Shown piece by piece: positions 56,901 through 63,233 of a DNA stretch of 64,000 nucleotides (positions within the stretch are counted from its first letter, which is position 1; each line of letters starts with the position of its first letter). Made by a program: the position numbers and the translations under genes. The stretch spans positions 50,234,252-50,298,251 of the forward strand of contig OX328096.1 of the NCBI GenBank assembly GCA_946811185.2, written 5' to 3'. Under the pieces are notes generated by a model that saw only the letters and a program-made list of their open reading frames with translations, made no database searches and was not told where the DNA came from. This DNA comes from Hippopus hippopus. Lineage: Eukaryota > Mollusca > Bivalvia > Cardiida > Cardiidae.

Positions 56901-57666
56901 AATGTTATGGAAACCTCTGCTGTTAAAACAGAAATAACTTTGATGTTTGTATGTCTGTTTATCAGAAAAACTTGTTGCATCTAAATTTTGCAACTTGCAA
57001 TATCATAACAGATAAAGAAATTGCTTGATAAGGGCAATTTCATCATTTGACACAATGTTTTATGTACTGTCTGAACAACAGTTACTGTCATGCCTGAGAT
57101 TTTTATGAAGAAACATTACCTTATGCAGACACACAACTTTTTTGTCTTGTAGCCGATAACTGTTGAAAAAGTTGTGGACAAAGGAGAGACTGCAATGTAT
57201 GCACTTATACAGCAAAACTTTAGACTTGTCTAATTTGAAAGCATTTTGCAGACAAAAAATGAAATTTGGTTCAAGTGAAAGGACAGAAACCATTGTCCAA
57301 AAGACATTTTTCAGCATTTTCTTCTATTTCCAGATTATTATCAGTAGCTTCTTCCCTCAGGGTTGTTGAAACTATGGATTGTGTGTTACACATCATTTCC
57401 TATTGATTATTCATGTTTTATATAAACTTTCTTTAAAGCCATCTGCCCTGATTTTGCTTCAAGAGGTAATGAGAATATCTTAAGACTGTTTATCTTTATC
57501 TTGCCATTATTTCTATGACCAGGATACTGGGGCGCCAGATACTGCCAGTTCTGGAGACAGGGTACGAGCTGATTGCCAGGGACATGTCAAGGCCAACCAC
57601 AACCAGCAGTATGGGACTTATGGATATTACAGATCAAGATTTGTCAGGCTCACAGGACTCTCACGG
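41660..57666 (+). CDS. FAM149: FAM149-family gene, five N-terminal exons (partial gene)
   Basis: Five exons (41660-41937, 50078-50191, 51500-51650, 56297-56436, 57523-57666) join in frame to about 275 residues. All introns are GT/AG, and the phases 2, 2, 0, 2, 2 are mutually consistent. Residue landmarks: a serine-rich, low-complexity N-terminus; SQYSWD directly followed by EFDKQTAKQVQNLFDEIDALLYE; then CQEWGSQFPHLR and ILGRQI. This order (W-D/E-FD, amphipathic helix ending LLYE, C-x-EW, FPHLRILGRQ) is the DUF3719 region that defines FAM149A/FAM149B1. FAM149B1 is tied to primary cilia and Joubert syndrome in humans. I infer an orthologue but cannot tell A from B. The C-terminal exons lie beyond the window or are too short for me to see after 57666. 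Introns 1 to 4 are about 8.1, 1.3, 4.6 and 1.1 kb and carry many TTAA-A copies. Confidence 0.88.
42088..42130 (+). mobile_element. TTAA-B remnant
   Basis: GCAGTCTGATCATAGATCTG, then CACAATC, matches the right half of a B core only. Confidence 0.4.
42160..42331 (-). mobile_element. TTAA-A MITE lacking the right palindrome arm
   Basis: TTAA at 42156-42159 and 42332-42335. After AAAATGCTGATTACCAG the sequence jumps to GGTCATTTGAACAAAGGG, so the right arm is deleted. Confidence 0.82.
42416..42745 (+). mobile_element. SINE-2 (tRNA-derived), full head
   Basis: The head CCAATAGCGCAGTTGGTTGC has a clear A box (TAGCGCAGTTGG). GCTGGTTCAAAGCCCCAGC is B-box-like. The body matches the other two copies (GGATTGATGGTAGTCATTGC, GGTACTGGTAAAAGAAACTC). 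The tail (CAAT)n grades into CCAGCCAACCAAACAA. A target duplication is not evident. Confidence 0.88.
42746..44123. other. unassigned intronic stretch
   Basis: Only the decayed SINE tail reaches in from the left. A 76-residue frame at 43442-43672 has no recognisable domain and no splice context matching the FAM149 phase that I could confirm. Confidence 0.45.
44128..44348 (+). mobile_element. TTAA-A MITE, well preserved
   Basis: TTAA at 44124-44127 and 44349-44352; a 221-bp body. The right arm has CCCACTATG. Confidence 0.94.
44493..44545 (+). mobile_element. TTAA-B remnant
   Basis: CAGTACAGAATAATTGTAGT, then CTAATCTTTCATCTACCCTG: a decayed core. Confidence 0.5.
44865..45188 (-). mobile_element. 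two interleaved TTAA-A copies
   Basis: The first copy runs to AAAATGCTGGTTACCAATAT and loses its right half. A second start (AACAGAATTTTTAGACTTGT) begins near 45028 and runs to GGGATTTTGTGGTGTAGGG. Confidence 0.78.
45507..45733 (+). mobile_element. TTAA-A MITE
   Basis: TTAA at 45503-45506. Centre CTGGTATCCAG; the right end is degraded (GGTAAAGGTATAA). Confidence 0.9.
45734..46464. other. unassigned stretch
   Basis: A TTAA-B-like scrap (CCAGTCTGATCTTTAATCAT) lies near 46048. Nothing else was recognised. Confidence 0.4.
46465..46625 (+). mobile_element. TTAA-B MITE, worn
   Basis: AACCCTTTTTCTCATGGTTC start; core AAAGATCAGACCATGCAGAA / CGGTCAGACCTTGGGTC. The start is preceded by TTTTAACCC. 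Confidence 0.6.
46745..46860 (+). mobile_element. TTAA-B MITE core
   Basis: GAGATCAGACTACACATAAT ... AGCAGTCTGATCCTTGATC. Confidence 0.65.
46915..47128 (+). mobile_element. TTAA-A MITE
   Basis: TATCCCTTTGCCACACAATC to TTGGTAAAGAGTTATT. One base of each TTAA is changed. Confidence 0.88.
47365..47580 (+). mobile_element. TTAA-A MITE
   Basis: GCCCTATTCCACACAATTCA to ATTTGGGAAAGCC. The core has AACGCTGGTAACCAGCAT with one mismatch. Confidence 0.85.
47732..47859 (+). mobile_element. TTAA-A MITE, internally deleted
   Basis: TATCCCTTTACCTGATTAAG start. The core runs CTGGTAACCTGAACATTTCC, then jumps to GGTTTGATAAAGAG before TTAA (47860-47863). Confidence 0.8.
47864..48077 (+). mobile_element. TTAA-A MITE, middle of a three-element chain
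   Basis: TTAA at 47860-47863 (shared with the copy to the left) and 48078-48081 (shared with C3). Core GGAGATGCTGGTAACCAGCAT. Confidence 0.9.
48082..48381 (+). mobile_element. TTAA-C foldback element C3
   Basis: Left end AGGCCCAGTAGAGACCAAAA; right end (reverse complement) AGACCCAGTAGTTGCCCAAA. The left flank TTAA is shared with the neighbour; the right flank is TTAC. The arms GTAAACAGTGTTGGTGTTGA and TCAACACCATCATTGTTTAC pair. Confidence 0.88.
48637..48836 (-). mobile_element. TTAA-A MITE
   Basis: TTAA at 48633-48636 and 48837-48840. The right arm is shortened (CCACTGTTTTCTTTTTTTAA). Confidence 0.82.
48841..48992 (-). mobile_element. TTAA-A MITE, 5'-shortened, sharing a TTAA region
   Basis: AACTTGTCTTTGAAAGGGAA to GTCAAAGAGCTAA, with core GAACATGCTGGATACTATCA. 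Confidence 0.72.
49281..49480 (+). mobile_element. TTAA-A MITE with the right arm mostly lost
   Basis: TTAA at 49277-49280. After AATGTTGGTAACCAGCG the right arm reads TTACACAATATC, skipping most of the palindrome. Confidence 0.83.
49481..49705 (+). mobile_element. TTAA-A MITE in tandem with the previous copy
   Basis: ACCCTTTACTACACAATCCT directly follows the previous copy's end in the same orientation. Core AAATGCTGGTTAATAGCATT. Confidence 0.85.
49736..49800 (+). mobile_element. tRNA-Met-like SINE head or pseudo-tRNA
   Basis: GTGAGGTAGAGCATCATGGC, then TTCATAACC (anticodon CAU in a plausible loop), then GTCCCGAGTTTGATACCC (T-arm-like). Stems are imperfect and the acceptor arm is not closed, so it is not a functional tRNA. 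Confidence 0.45.
49850..49965 (-). mobile_element. TTAA-A MITE, left half
   Basis: GAACAAAATTTTAGACTTTT through GCAGAAAACATCTTGGGAAA; nothing of the right half. Confidence 0.75.
50078..50191 (+). CDS. FAM149: FAM149 exon 2
   Basis: The acceptor TTTCAG precedes position 50078 and the donor AG|GTAAAC follows 50191. The 114-nt exon keeps phase 2 at both ends and reads RGLSKVTLGEHPTTS...EFSHKVTEAINS. It lies between two TTAA-A copies (49850-49965 and 50282-50505). The reading frame is open only across the exon. Confidence 0.78.
50282..50505 (+). mobile_element. TTAA-A MITE
   Basis: TAACCTGTTACTGAACTATC start. Core AATGCTTATAACCAGCATTT. The end GGTACTGAGTTGA is worn. Confidence 0.83.
50592..50808 (+). 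mobile_element. TTAA-A MITE
   Basis: TTAA at 50809-50812. The left flank is CAATCCTTTACC. The left palindrome arm is partly deleted (GAAAACAATAAAATGGAGAA). Confidence 0.83.
51069..51283 (-). mobile_element. TTAA-A MITE
   Basis: TTAA at 51065-51068, TTAC at 51284-51287. The palindrome is perfect over both 32-bp arms although the outer arms are diverged. Confidence 0.92.
51500..51650 (+). CDS. FAM149: FAM149 exon 3
   Basis: A strong polypyrimidine tract (a run of about 14 T, then CCAG) precedes 51500, and the donor GAT|GTATGT follows 51650. The exon reads YHETSSSSNRSSP...ERSSVDSQYSWD and ends in phase 0 right after the W-D pair that opens the conserved FAM149 block. A family-G MITE starts only about 20 bp into the next intron. 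Confidence 0.85.
51672..51930 (+). mobile_element. family-G MITE just after FAM149 exon 3
   Basis: Ends TTGAACCGTGCTCTGGCAAA and CATAGAGCATGGCCCAA. The hairpin CATATCAGCCTGTGCAGGCT ... GACATGG is shortened. It starts about 20 bp after the exon 3 donor. Confidence 0.8.
51990..52125 (-). mobile_element. TTAA-A MITE with a core reduced to a short hairpin
   Basis: The core is AGAAAAAGGAGAAACTTTTC TCCTTTTT: the central ATGCTGG...CCAGCAT has been lost but the outer arms remain. Confidence 0.7.
52126..52349. other. unassigned intronic stretch
   Basis: An 87-residue frame (52072-52335) overlaps the MITE at its left end and has no recognised motif; not called coding. Confidence 0.4.
52354..52436 (+). 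mobile_element. TTAA-A MITE, left half
   Basis: TTAA at 52350-52353. It ends abruptly in the left palindrome arm at AAAGGAGAAATTGCATGG. Confidence 0.82.
52437..53825. other. unassigned intronic stretch
   Basis: Related words TTTTCTAACAGACAGATTTT (about 52490) and TTTCTAACGGACAGATTTGT (about 52876) form a weak direct repeat 385 bp apart. A faint TTAA-A-like GGAGGAATTGCTCATTAGGA lies near 53052. Confidence 0.45.
53828..54032 (-). mobile_element. TTAA-A MITE
   Basis: TTAACTGTACCAGAGCACAA start. Core AAATGCTGGTCACCAGCAAT with a shortened left arm. The end GGTAAAGACTTG is worn. Confidence 0.82.
54033..54790. other. unassigned intronic stretch
   Basis: Nothing recognised. Confidence 0.4.
54795..55006 (-). 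mobile_element. TTAA-A MITE, well preserved
   Basis: TTAA at 54791-54794 and 55007-55010. The palindrome is perfect. A ~10-bp gap sits in the left outer arm. Confidence 0.94.
55011..55416 (-). mobile_element. TTAA-A MITE with ~170-bp extra sequence
   Basis: It shares TTAA 55007-55010 with its neighbour. The start (TTCTTTACCTTCAGAAACAA) is followed by about 170 bp of unrelated or partial-copy sequence (including AGAAACATTGTTAGAAAAGG). The copy then resumes at CTTGCAGACAACAAATTAAA and ends GGTAAAGGGAG. Confidence 0.78.
55417..55689. other. unassigned intronic stretch
   Basis: Nothing recognised. Confidence 0.4.
55690..55812 (+). mobile_element. TTAA-B MITE core, worn
   Basis: AGATCCAAGATCAGATTTCA ... 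GTGCTCTTTGATCTTGATC, then AAACTTTCTGCAGAAG. Confidence 0.6.
56140..56215 (+). mobile_element. TTAA-B remnant
   Basis: TTCAGTCAGATCTTTATACA, then GACTGTCTGCTAAAGTAGC, match the right part of a B copy, ending about 80 bp before FAM149 exon 4. Confidence 0.5.
56297..56436 (+). CDS. FAM149: FAM149 exon 4, core of DUF3719
   Basis: The exon lies between TTACAG and CG|GTAAAA. It encodes EFDKQTAKQVQNLFDEIDAL then LYEKRKNQAEYIYNECQEW and GSQFPHLR. The conserved tryptophan and the HLR motif of DUF3719 are both present. It is the most diagnostic exon of the gene. Codon use is not obviously different from the neighbouring exons. Confidence 0.9.
56563..56775 (+). mobile_element. TTAA-A MITE
   Basis: TTAA at 56559-56562 and 56776-56779. 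Core AAAAATGCTGGTAACCAGCA; the right arm is changed (CCTCTATACCC). Confidence 0.91.
56780..57199. other. unassigned intronic stretch
   Basis: Possible TTAA-A left-arm scrap TTGTGGACAAAGGAGAGACT near 57170; otherwise nothing. Confidence 0.4.
57200..57388 (-). mobile_element. TTAA-A MITE, worn
   Basis: AAAACTTTAGACTTGTCTAA and CTTCTTCCCTCAGGGTTGTT mark the two ends. The palindrome is mostly lost (TTTTTCAGCATTTTCTTC). Confidence 0.7.
57523..57666 (+). CDS. FAM149: FAM149 exon 5
   Basis: The acceptor GACCAG precedes 57523; the first base completes the arginine codon of HLR. The exon continues ILGRQILPVLETGYELIARD and then a Ser/Thr-rich stretch (TTTSSMGLMDITDQDLSGSQ). It ends at GG|GTATGT in phase 2, so at least one more exon must follow. 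None is recognisable between 57667 and 64000. Confidence 0.88.
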
Positions 57667-58120
57667 GTATGTTCTTTGTTATACCCAGGAAGGTAAAACA
57701 GTTTGGTTTTTTCTTGAAATAAGCCTGTACATCTTTTAATGTGTTTGTGGCATGGACAAAGATATATTGGTGTCGCCACTCCCTCTGTAGTGTCAATGTA
57801 TAGAATGTTTGTATAACCACTGACCAGAAAACTGTTATTGTGTAAGAAACAATTTTTGGACAGTATTGCTTGCAATGCTGTCCGTAGGTAACATCAATTT
57901 TGAAACACCAAAAGCCTAAATTCTAAAAATAGTAAATTTTTGGCTAATGGTACTGCTTTCAAAGGAATCTACACCTTGTATCAGGGGAGGTAGCCAATCT
58001 ATTTGCTTTTTTGCTTGGTTTAGAAAATTGTTCCCTACATCCACATAGATGCTTAGTTTTGATTGAAAATATGCAGCTTATAACTGTAACAAAATTCTGA
58101 CAAAAAAGGAGCCTTTTTAT
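57667..58120. other. start of FAM149 intron 5, unassigned
   Basis: Nothing recognised after the exon 5 donor. Confidence 0.4.
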
Positions 58121-59210
58121 TATCCCCCGCCGAAAAGGCGGCGGGGGATATGGTAATAGCAGCCATCCGTCCTTCTGTCCTTCCATCTGTCCGTCCTTCC
58201 GTCCCATTTTTTGTCCAGAGCATAACTCAAGAACTATAAGAGGTGTAAACATGAAACTTCACAGGTGGATAGATTTTATCAAGGAGAAGTGCAGTGCACA
58301 GGAACCATAACTCTGGATTGCATAATTTAGGAGTTATTGCCCTTTGTTATTTTTCTTACTTAAATTTTATCCAGAGCATAACTTGAAAACTACATGAGAT
58401 ATAAACACAAAACTTCACAGGCTAATAGATCTTATCAAGGAGAAGTGCATTGCACAAGAATTATAATTCTGGATTGCTTAATTTAGGAGTTATTGCCCTT
58501 TGTTATTTTTCATACTTAAATTTTGTCCAGAGCGTATCTTTAAACCTACATAAGATATAAACATGAAACTTCACAGGTTGATAGATGACATTGAGGAGAA
58601 GTGCAGTGTACAAGAACCATAACTTTCACTGCCATGCTTTAGGAGTTATTGCCCTTTGTTATTTTTCATACTTAATTTTTTTTTCGGAGCATAACTCAAA
58701 AATTATTCGAGGTGTAAACATGATACTTCACAGGTGCATAGATAACATTGAGAAAAAGTGCAGTGCACAAGAACCATTACTCTTGGTTGCATAGTTTAGG
58801 ATTTATTGCCCTTTGTTTTTTTTCTTACTTAAATTTTGTCCAGAGCATATCTTGAAAACTACATAAGATAGAAACATGAAACTTCACAGGTTGATAGATG
58901 ACATTGAGGACAAGTGCAGTGTACAAGAACCATAACTCTTGGTTGCATAATTTTGGAGTTATTGCCCTTTGTTATTTTTCATACTTTCATAATTTTGTCT
59001 GGAGCATAACTCGAAAACCATAAAAGGTATTAATGTGAGACTAAGAAAAGTGTACCTTGTTGATGTTTTTATTGTACTTTGTATTTAGCAGTGCTAGAAA
59101 ATAATTCTGAAATCTAGCTGTTTTAGCCTTTAAACCAACCTACAAGACACTCATCTTCTATTGAGCAAGCATTCGACGGGGGATGGCCATGTCAACATGG
59201 CTCATGTTTA
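58121..59210 (+). mobile_element. array element N (hairpin ends, ~156-bp units)
   Basis: It opens with a hairpin of 12-bp perfect arms, TATCCCCCGCCG-AAAAGG-CGGCGGGGGATA (58121-58150). Units begin at CAGAGCATAACTC boxes near 58216, 58372, 58528, 58684, 58841 and 59000 and contain AAACTTCACAGG, AGAAGTGCAGTG and GGAGTTATTGCCCTTTGTTA. It closes near GACGGGGGATGGCC and GCCATGTCAACATGGC (59186-59201). The GGGGGAT word occurs at both ends. Confidence 0.82.
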
Positions 59211-59521
59211 AAAAAGGCTGACTTTTCAGCACTTTGATTTTTTTATGCATACTCAAAATTGTTTAAGAGTAATCCCCCTTGAACTAGGGTGTGGTTTTTT
59301 TTTTATGCTTAGTGCAGTTTTTATGACAGGTCTAAGTGTGTTTGATAAAAAAGCCTATTAGACCTGCTTAACCAATTTGTAAACAGGCTATACTTTGACC
59401 CATGGAAAAATATTGCAAACTGCTCAATTGCATGTTTGTCATTGAAACTGTTCCTACCTGCTACACTGAGAGAAGGGTGATGTTGGCTGAAGGGAGTGTT
59501 TGATATATAACACCTATTTAA

Positions 59522-59698
59522 CCCTTTACCAGACGACAAAATTTTAGCCTTGTCCAAATTCAAAGCATTTGCAGACAACAATTACAATGTGGCTCAAATG
59601 GTGCAAGTTTTCTTTGATAGGGTAGAAAGCATTCCCACAATGTTTTCAAAAGGTTTCTTTCCCAGGGTTGTTAAAAGTCGGCAATGTGTGGTAAAGGG
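59522..59698 (-). mobile_element. TTAA-A MITE with the palindrome deleted
   Basis: TTAA at 59518-59521 and 59699-59702. The outer arms are well preserved. GGGTAGAAAGCATT is joined directly to CCCACAATGTTTTC, which removes about 48 bp: the hairpin tip and most of both arms. Confidence 0.92.
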
Positions 59699-59764
59699 TT
59701 AAACAGTAGGTCAGTTATACCCTGGTAAACAGTGCACTTAAACTATCTTTGAGTTTCATTATAG

Positions 59765-59953
59765 ATTTGTCCTTGTTGAAAGCACTTTTTAGATGACAAA
59801 TAATAATAACTCAAAAAATTTGTATTCGGAAAGTTAGAAAACATTGTTGGAAAAGGAGAAAATGCTGGAATCGGCATTTTCTCCTTTTCCCACTTTGTTT
59901 TTAAAAGCTTTTCTTCTCAAGGCCGTTAAAACTCATTATTATGTGGTAAAGGG
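59765..59953 (-). mobile_element. TTAA-A MITE
   Basis: TTAA at 59954-59957; the left ~25 bp are missing. Centre AATGCTGGAATCGGCATT. Confidence 0.86.
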
Positions 59954-59957
59954 TTAA

Positions 59958-60206
59958 AAGAAAAAAATAGAAGAAGAAGAAAAAATGTAGTTTTGAAACA
60001 GCGTACAGATATGATAGAGGAAGCGATTTTATCTTGAGATAGGAGCAGATTTTGAACTAATACAACACCTTGATTATTAGCCCTGCTTGTTGCAACTTAG
60101 CTGCCAGAGCTTGGTTTTTGTCTCATGGAGAAAAAGTGTAAGTTGCAGAATAACATCACCATGTTGATAGTTGTGTTGATATTTACTTTGAAACTTTTTT
60201 ATTCTG
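59958..60206. other. unassigned stretch
   Basis: A purine-rich AAAAAAATAGAAGAAGAAGA tract follows the MITE; nothing else. Confidence 0.4.
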
Positions 60207-60209
60207 TAA

Positions 60210-60436
60210 CTCTTTACCAGGCAACTTCAATCTAGACTTATGCAGATTGAAAGCATTAACAGATGACAGATTAGATGTAGCTTAAATGATGTAACTTGTC
60301 TTTCTAAGAGTGGAAAACGTGTAAGAAAAAGAAAAAATGCTGGTTGCCAGCATTTTCTCTTTTTCCCACATTGTTTTTTTAAAAGCCTGTTTCCCTAGGA
60401 TCATTATGTAATGGGTTTGTTTGATAGAGAATGAAA
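60210..60436 (-). mobile_element. TTAA-A MITE
   Basis: CTCTTTACCAGGCAACTTCA to TTTGATAGAGAATG. Core AAATGCTGGTTGCCAGCATT; the left outer palindrome is shortened. Confidence 0.84.
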
Positions 60437-60659
60437 CCACATCAAATAACGGGATGAATGTTTATTTAGGGGTTTTAAATGCATTTTATACTATCAAGAG
60501 TATCATTGGTATGGTTTAAAAATTAGTGCATTAATCATTAGGAAAAATTAAAGCATTAAAATCAGAAAGTCTCTTTTTTCATTTATAGCATACTTTTGCA
60601 TTGAAAAAAATATAAACAATGAAGCGGAAACAAAGGCTTATTTGCTGCTTTTATTCTTG

Positions 60660-60855
60660 ACTAAACAATTCAGTATTTAGCAACCTTGATGAGAAAGACT
60701 TGAAAACGTTGTGGGAAAGGGAGATCTCATTACTAGCTTTTTCTCAATTTCCTACAATTTTTTTGCTCTTTCAAAGGTAACTCTAATTATTCCAGCTGCA
60801 TTGAATTTGTGGTTTTCAAATGCATTAAATTATGTTGTCTGGAAAAGATTTAATC
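60660..60855 (+). mobile_element. TTAA-A MITE, worn
   Basis: ACTAAACAATTCAGTATTTA, TTGAAAACGTTGTGGGAAAG and TTTTCTCAATTTCCTACAAT: core centre lost, outer arms readable. Confidence 0.72.
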
Positions 60856-61124
60856 TATTTGGTCACTTTGTCTATAGTTTTATGGGCACTTAGGAAATAC
60901 AAGAGGGCATTTTGTTAAAGCAGCTTGGATTCCTAATATTGTACAATAGTTTGAATTATTACCTCTAGAAACAAATTTGCAGTACATGACTTTCAAAACA
61001 TTGTGGTAAAATATGGTTAAATAAAATGAATTATGGTCTAATACCTGGATTCATGTTATTTGGAAAAAATGTAGCAGAGAGTAACGTTCTGAAAAATGTT
61101 CACCAACTTACTTTTATTTTTTTT
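60856..61124. other. unassigned stretch
   Basis: A TTAA-A left-arm scrap TTTCAAAACATTGTGGTAAA lies near 60990; the rest was not recognised. Confidence 0.4.
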
Positions 61125-61329
61125 AGAAAGAAAAAATTTCAGACTGGTCCAAAGTGAAAGTATTGGCAGACGACATATCAAATGTGGCTCAAATGACGGA
61201 TTTTATCCTTGGTAGGGAGGAAAACATTGTTGGAAAAGGAGAAAATGCTGGTTACCAGCATTTTCTCCTTTTCCTACAATGTTTTCAATAGGCTTCTTTC
61301 TTAGGTTCGTTAGAACTCAGTATTGTGTG
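61125..61329 (-). mobile_element. TTAA-A MITE
   Basis: The left outer ~20 bp are missing. The core is perfect around CTGGTTACCAG. It shares TTAA 61330-61333 with the next copy. Confidence 0.9.
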
Positions 61330-61333
61330 TTAA

Positions 61334-61554
61334 CCCTTTACCAGATGACAAAATTTTAGCCTCCTCCAAATTGAAAGCATTTGCAGACGACAATTTCAGT
61401 TTGGTTCAAATGGTGCAATATTTCTTTGATAGGGTAGAAAACATTGGGGGAAAAGGAGAAAATGCTGGTTACCAGCATTTTCTCCTTTTCCCACAATGTT
61501 TTCAAAATGCTTCTTTCTCAGGGTCGTTAAAAGTCGGGATTCTGTGGTAATGGG
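61334..61554 (-). mobile_element. TTAA-A MITE, well preserved
   Basis: TTAA at 61330-61333 and 61555-61558; a 221-bp body. Same orientation as its upstream neighbour, one shared TTAA between them. Confidence 0.94.
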
Positions 61555-61609
61555 TTAAAGGATCAAAAGCTCTTTTTAATTTCATTTTGTATATTCTTTT
61601 TGGATTTAA

Positions 61610-61828
61610 CCCTTCACCAAATAAGAACATGTTTTAACAACTCTGAAAAAGGAAGGCTTTTGAAAAGATTTTCGGGAATTGAGCAAATGCTAATAACCGG
61701 GACTTTCTCCTTTGCCCACAATGTTTTCTAACCTTTCGGAGACAAATTTGTGCAAATTTGTTTCTCATGTGCAAATACTTTCAAATTTGACCAGTCTGGA
61801 ACTTTGTCATACGGTAAGGAGTTTATGA
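61610..61828 (+). mobile_element. TTAA-A MITE
   Basis: TTAA at 61606-61609. The left arm has diverged more (TTCGGGAATTGAGCAAATGC) than the right (CTCCTTTGCCCACAATG). Confidence 0.85.
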
Positions 61829-62136
61829 TTAATGAATCTTTGTAACTCAATGCCATTTCTGCCCTCATTGTTTTGTGCAGAATGAAAATATATAATGTAT
61901 GGTATAAGGATAGTTTGTATGAAAATTTATAATTGTTTTCAAAGATGAAAGCCAAAAATATACTTTAATGTTAGAAAGATGATCATATTTGGTCCACTTC
62001 AAATGTTTGACATAGATAAGGTTACGAAATATCCATCCAAGTTATTTTCCTAATCTTTCTTAACTTAGAAAAGTAAGAAAATTTTGATGGGGCTATTTTA
62101 AATAAAGCAAAACTTGTGCTAAGGTACACTTGCATT
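61829..62136. other. unassigned stretch
   Basis: Nothing recognised. Confidence 0.4.
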
Positions 62137-62330
62137 TACCCTTTGTCTCACGAACCCCTATTTCAACAATTTCCAGAGGAAAAAAGGCTTTTGGAAATGC
62201 TGGTAACCTACATTTTCTCCATTTCCCACAATATTTTTACCCTTTTAAGAATAATCCAATCAGATCTTTTTTTGTTTGCAAATTCTGTTCATTAGGATTA
62301 TGCCTAGCATTTTGTGTTTTGGTATGGAAT
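62137..62330 (+). mobile_element. TTAA-A MITE, shortened
   Basis: TACCCTTTGTCTCACGAACC start. The left palindrome arm is deleted (CTTTTGGAAATGCTGGTAAC). The end is GGTATGGAATTAA. Confidence 0.78.
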
Positions 62331-62473
62331 TAAAAAATCTCCTTTTACCAATGACCACAGTTTTTCTTAGAATATAACTGGATGCAGCTAGTCCAATATT
62401 TGGTGTTTTCATGTTACATTTTGTATAAATTATTAGATGATTCAAACCGAAACTGAATATAGGCAAGAGTTAA

Positions 62474-62690
62474 CCCTTGTGCATCGTGAATGAAATGGGC
62501 ATTTTCAGTTAAAGTATAGAAGGACCTGAATATTGAAAATCAAAATCAAAAAAGTTTTTGGCTTGAATTTGTTAAGCTATAAGAGACTGTAAATACAAGA
62601 CTTAGAACTGACTTTCTGTAATTCTGATTTTGATCTGCACAGTCTGGAGAAGCAACTGGATATTTCTGTAGTATTGTAAAGGTCAATCTT
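62474..62690 (+). mobile_element. TTAA-B MITE, worn
   Basis: TTAA at 62470-62473. CCCTTGTGCATCGTGAATGA start; right core TTCTGATTTTGATCTGCACA and GTCTGGAGAAGCAAC. Confidence 0.68.
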
Positions 62691-63233
62691 GTTTTGTGAG
62701 AAGGTTTGGAAAAGGTCGAATCAAGAGAGGGCTGTGTCATCTTAATCCATTACTTTTAAAAAAAAACAGGTTACAGTGCTGAATTAGATTAGAACGCAAC
62801 AAGCAGATGCTGCTTGTCCAAAGTTGTTTCTGGATTTTTGAAAAAAAAAAACAAGTTTTACTTTTAAAACAAATAATTCCCATCTTATTTTCATTTTGCT
62901 AGTTAGTGGGATACTTGGATAGCTGAAAATATACTGTCTGGTTGTGGGTAAACGAGGAGTAAAGGAGAAGAATCTTGTAAACTTTCAAACAAGTTCTTGT
63001 TTGATGTAGTGTTTGTCTCATACTTATGTAGAAGAGACTTGTTTAGAACTATGATGTGAAAACAGTTTAAAAGTGAATTCTAAACAGATTTTAAAAAAAA
63101 AAATGTATTTTGATCTTACCTATCATGTGTCCATGTGCTCATTCTTACATCTTCATAGCATCTGACTGTACAATTGTGTTTTAGACTGAGCAATTTCTTT
63201 CCTTGCCAATCAAAAGAGTTTTCTTTCTTATTT
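62691..63233. other. unassigned stretch
   Basis: Several A-rich runs; no repeat or exon recognised. Confidence 0.4.
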
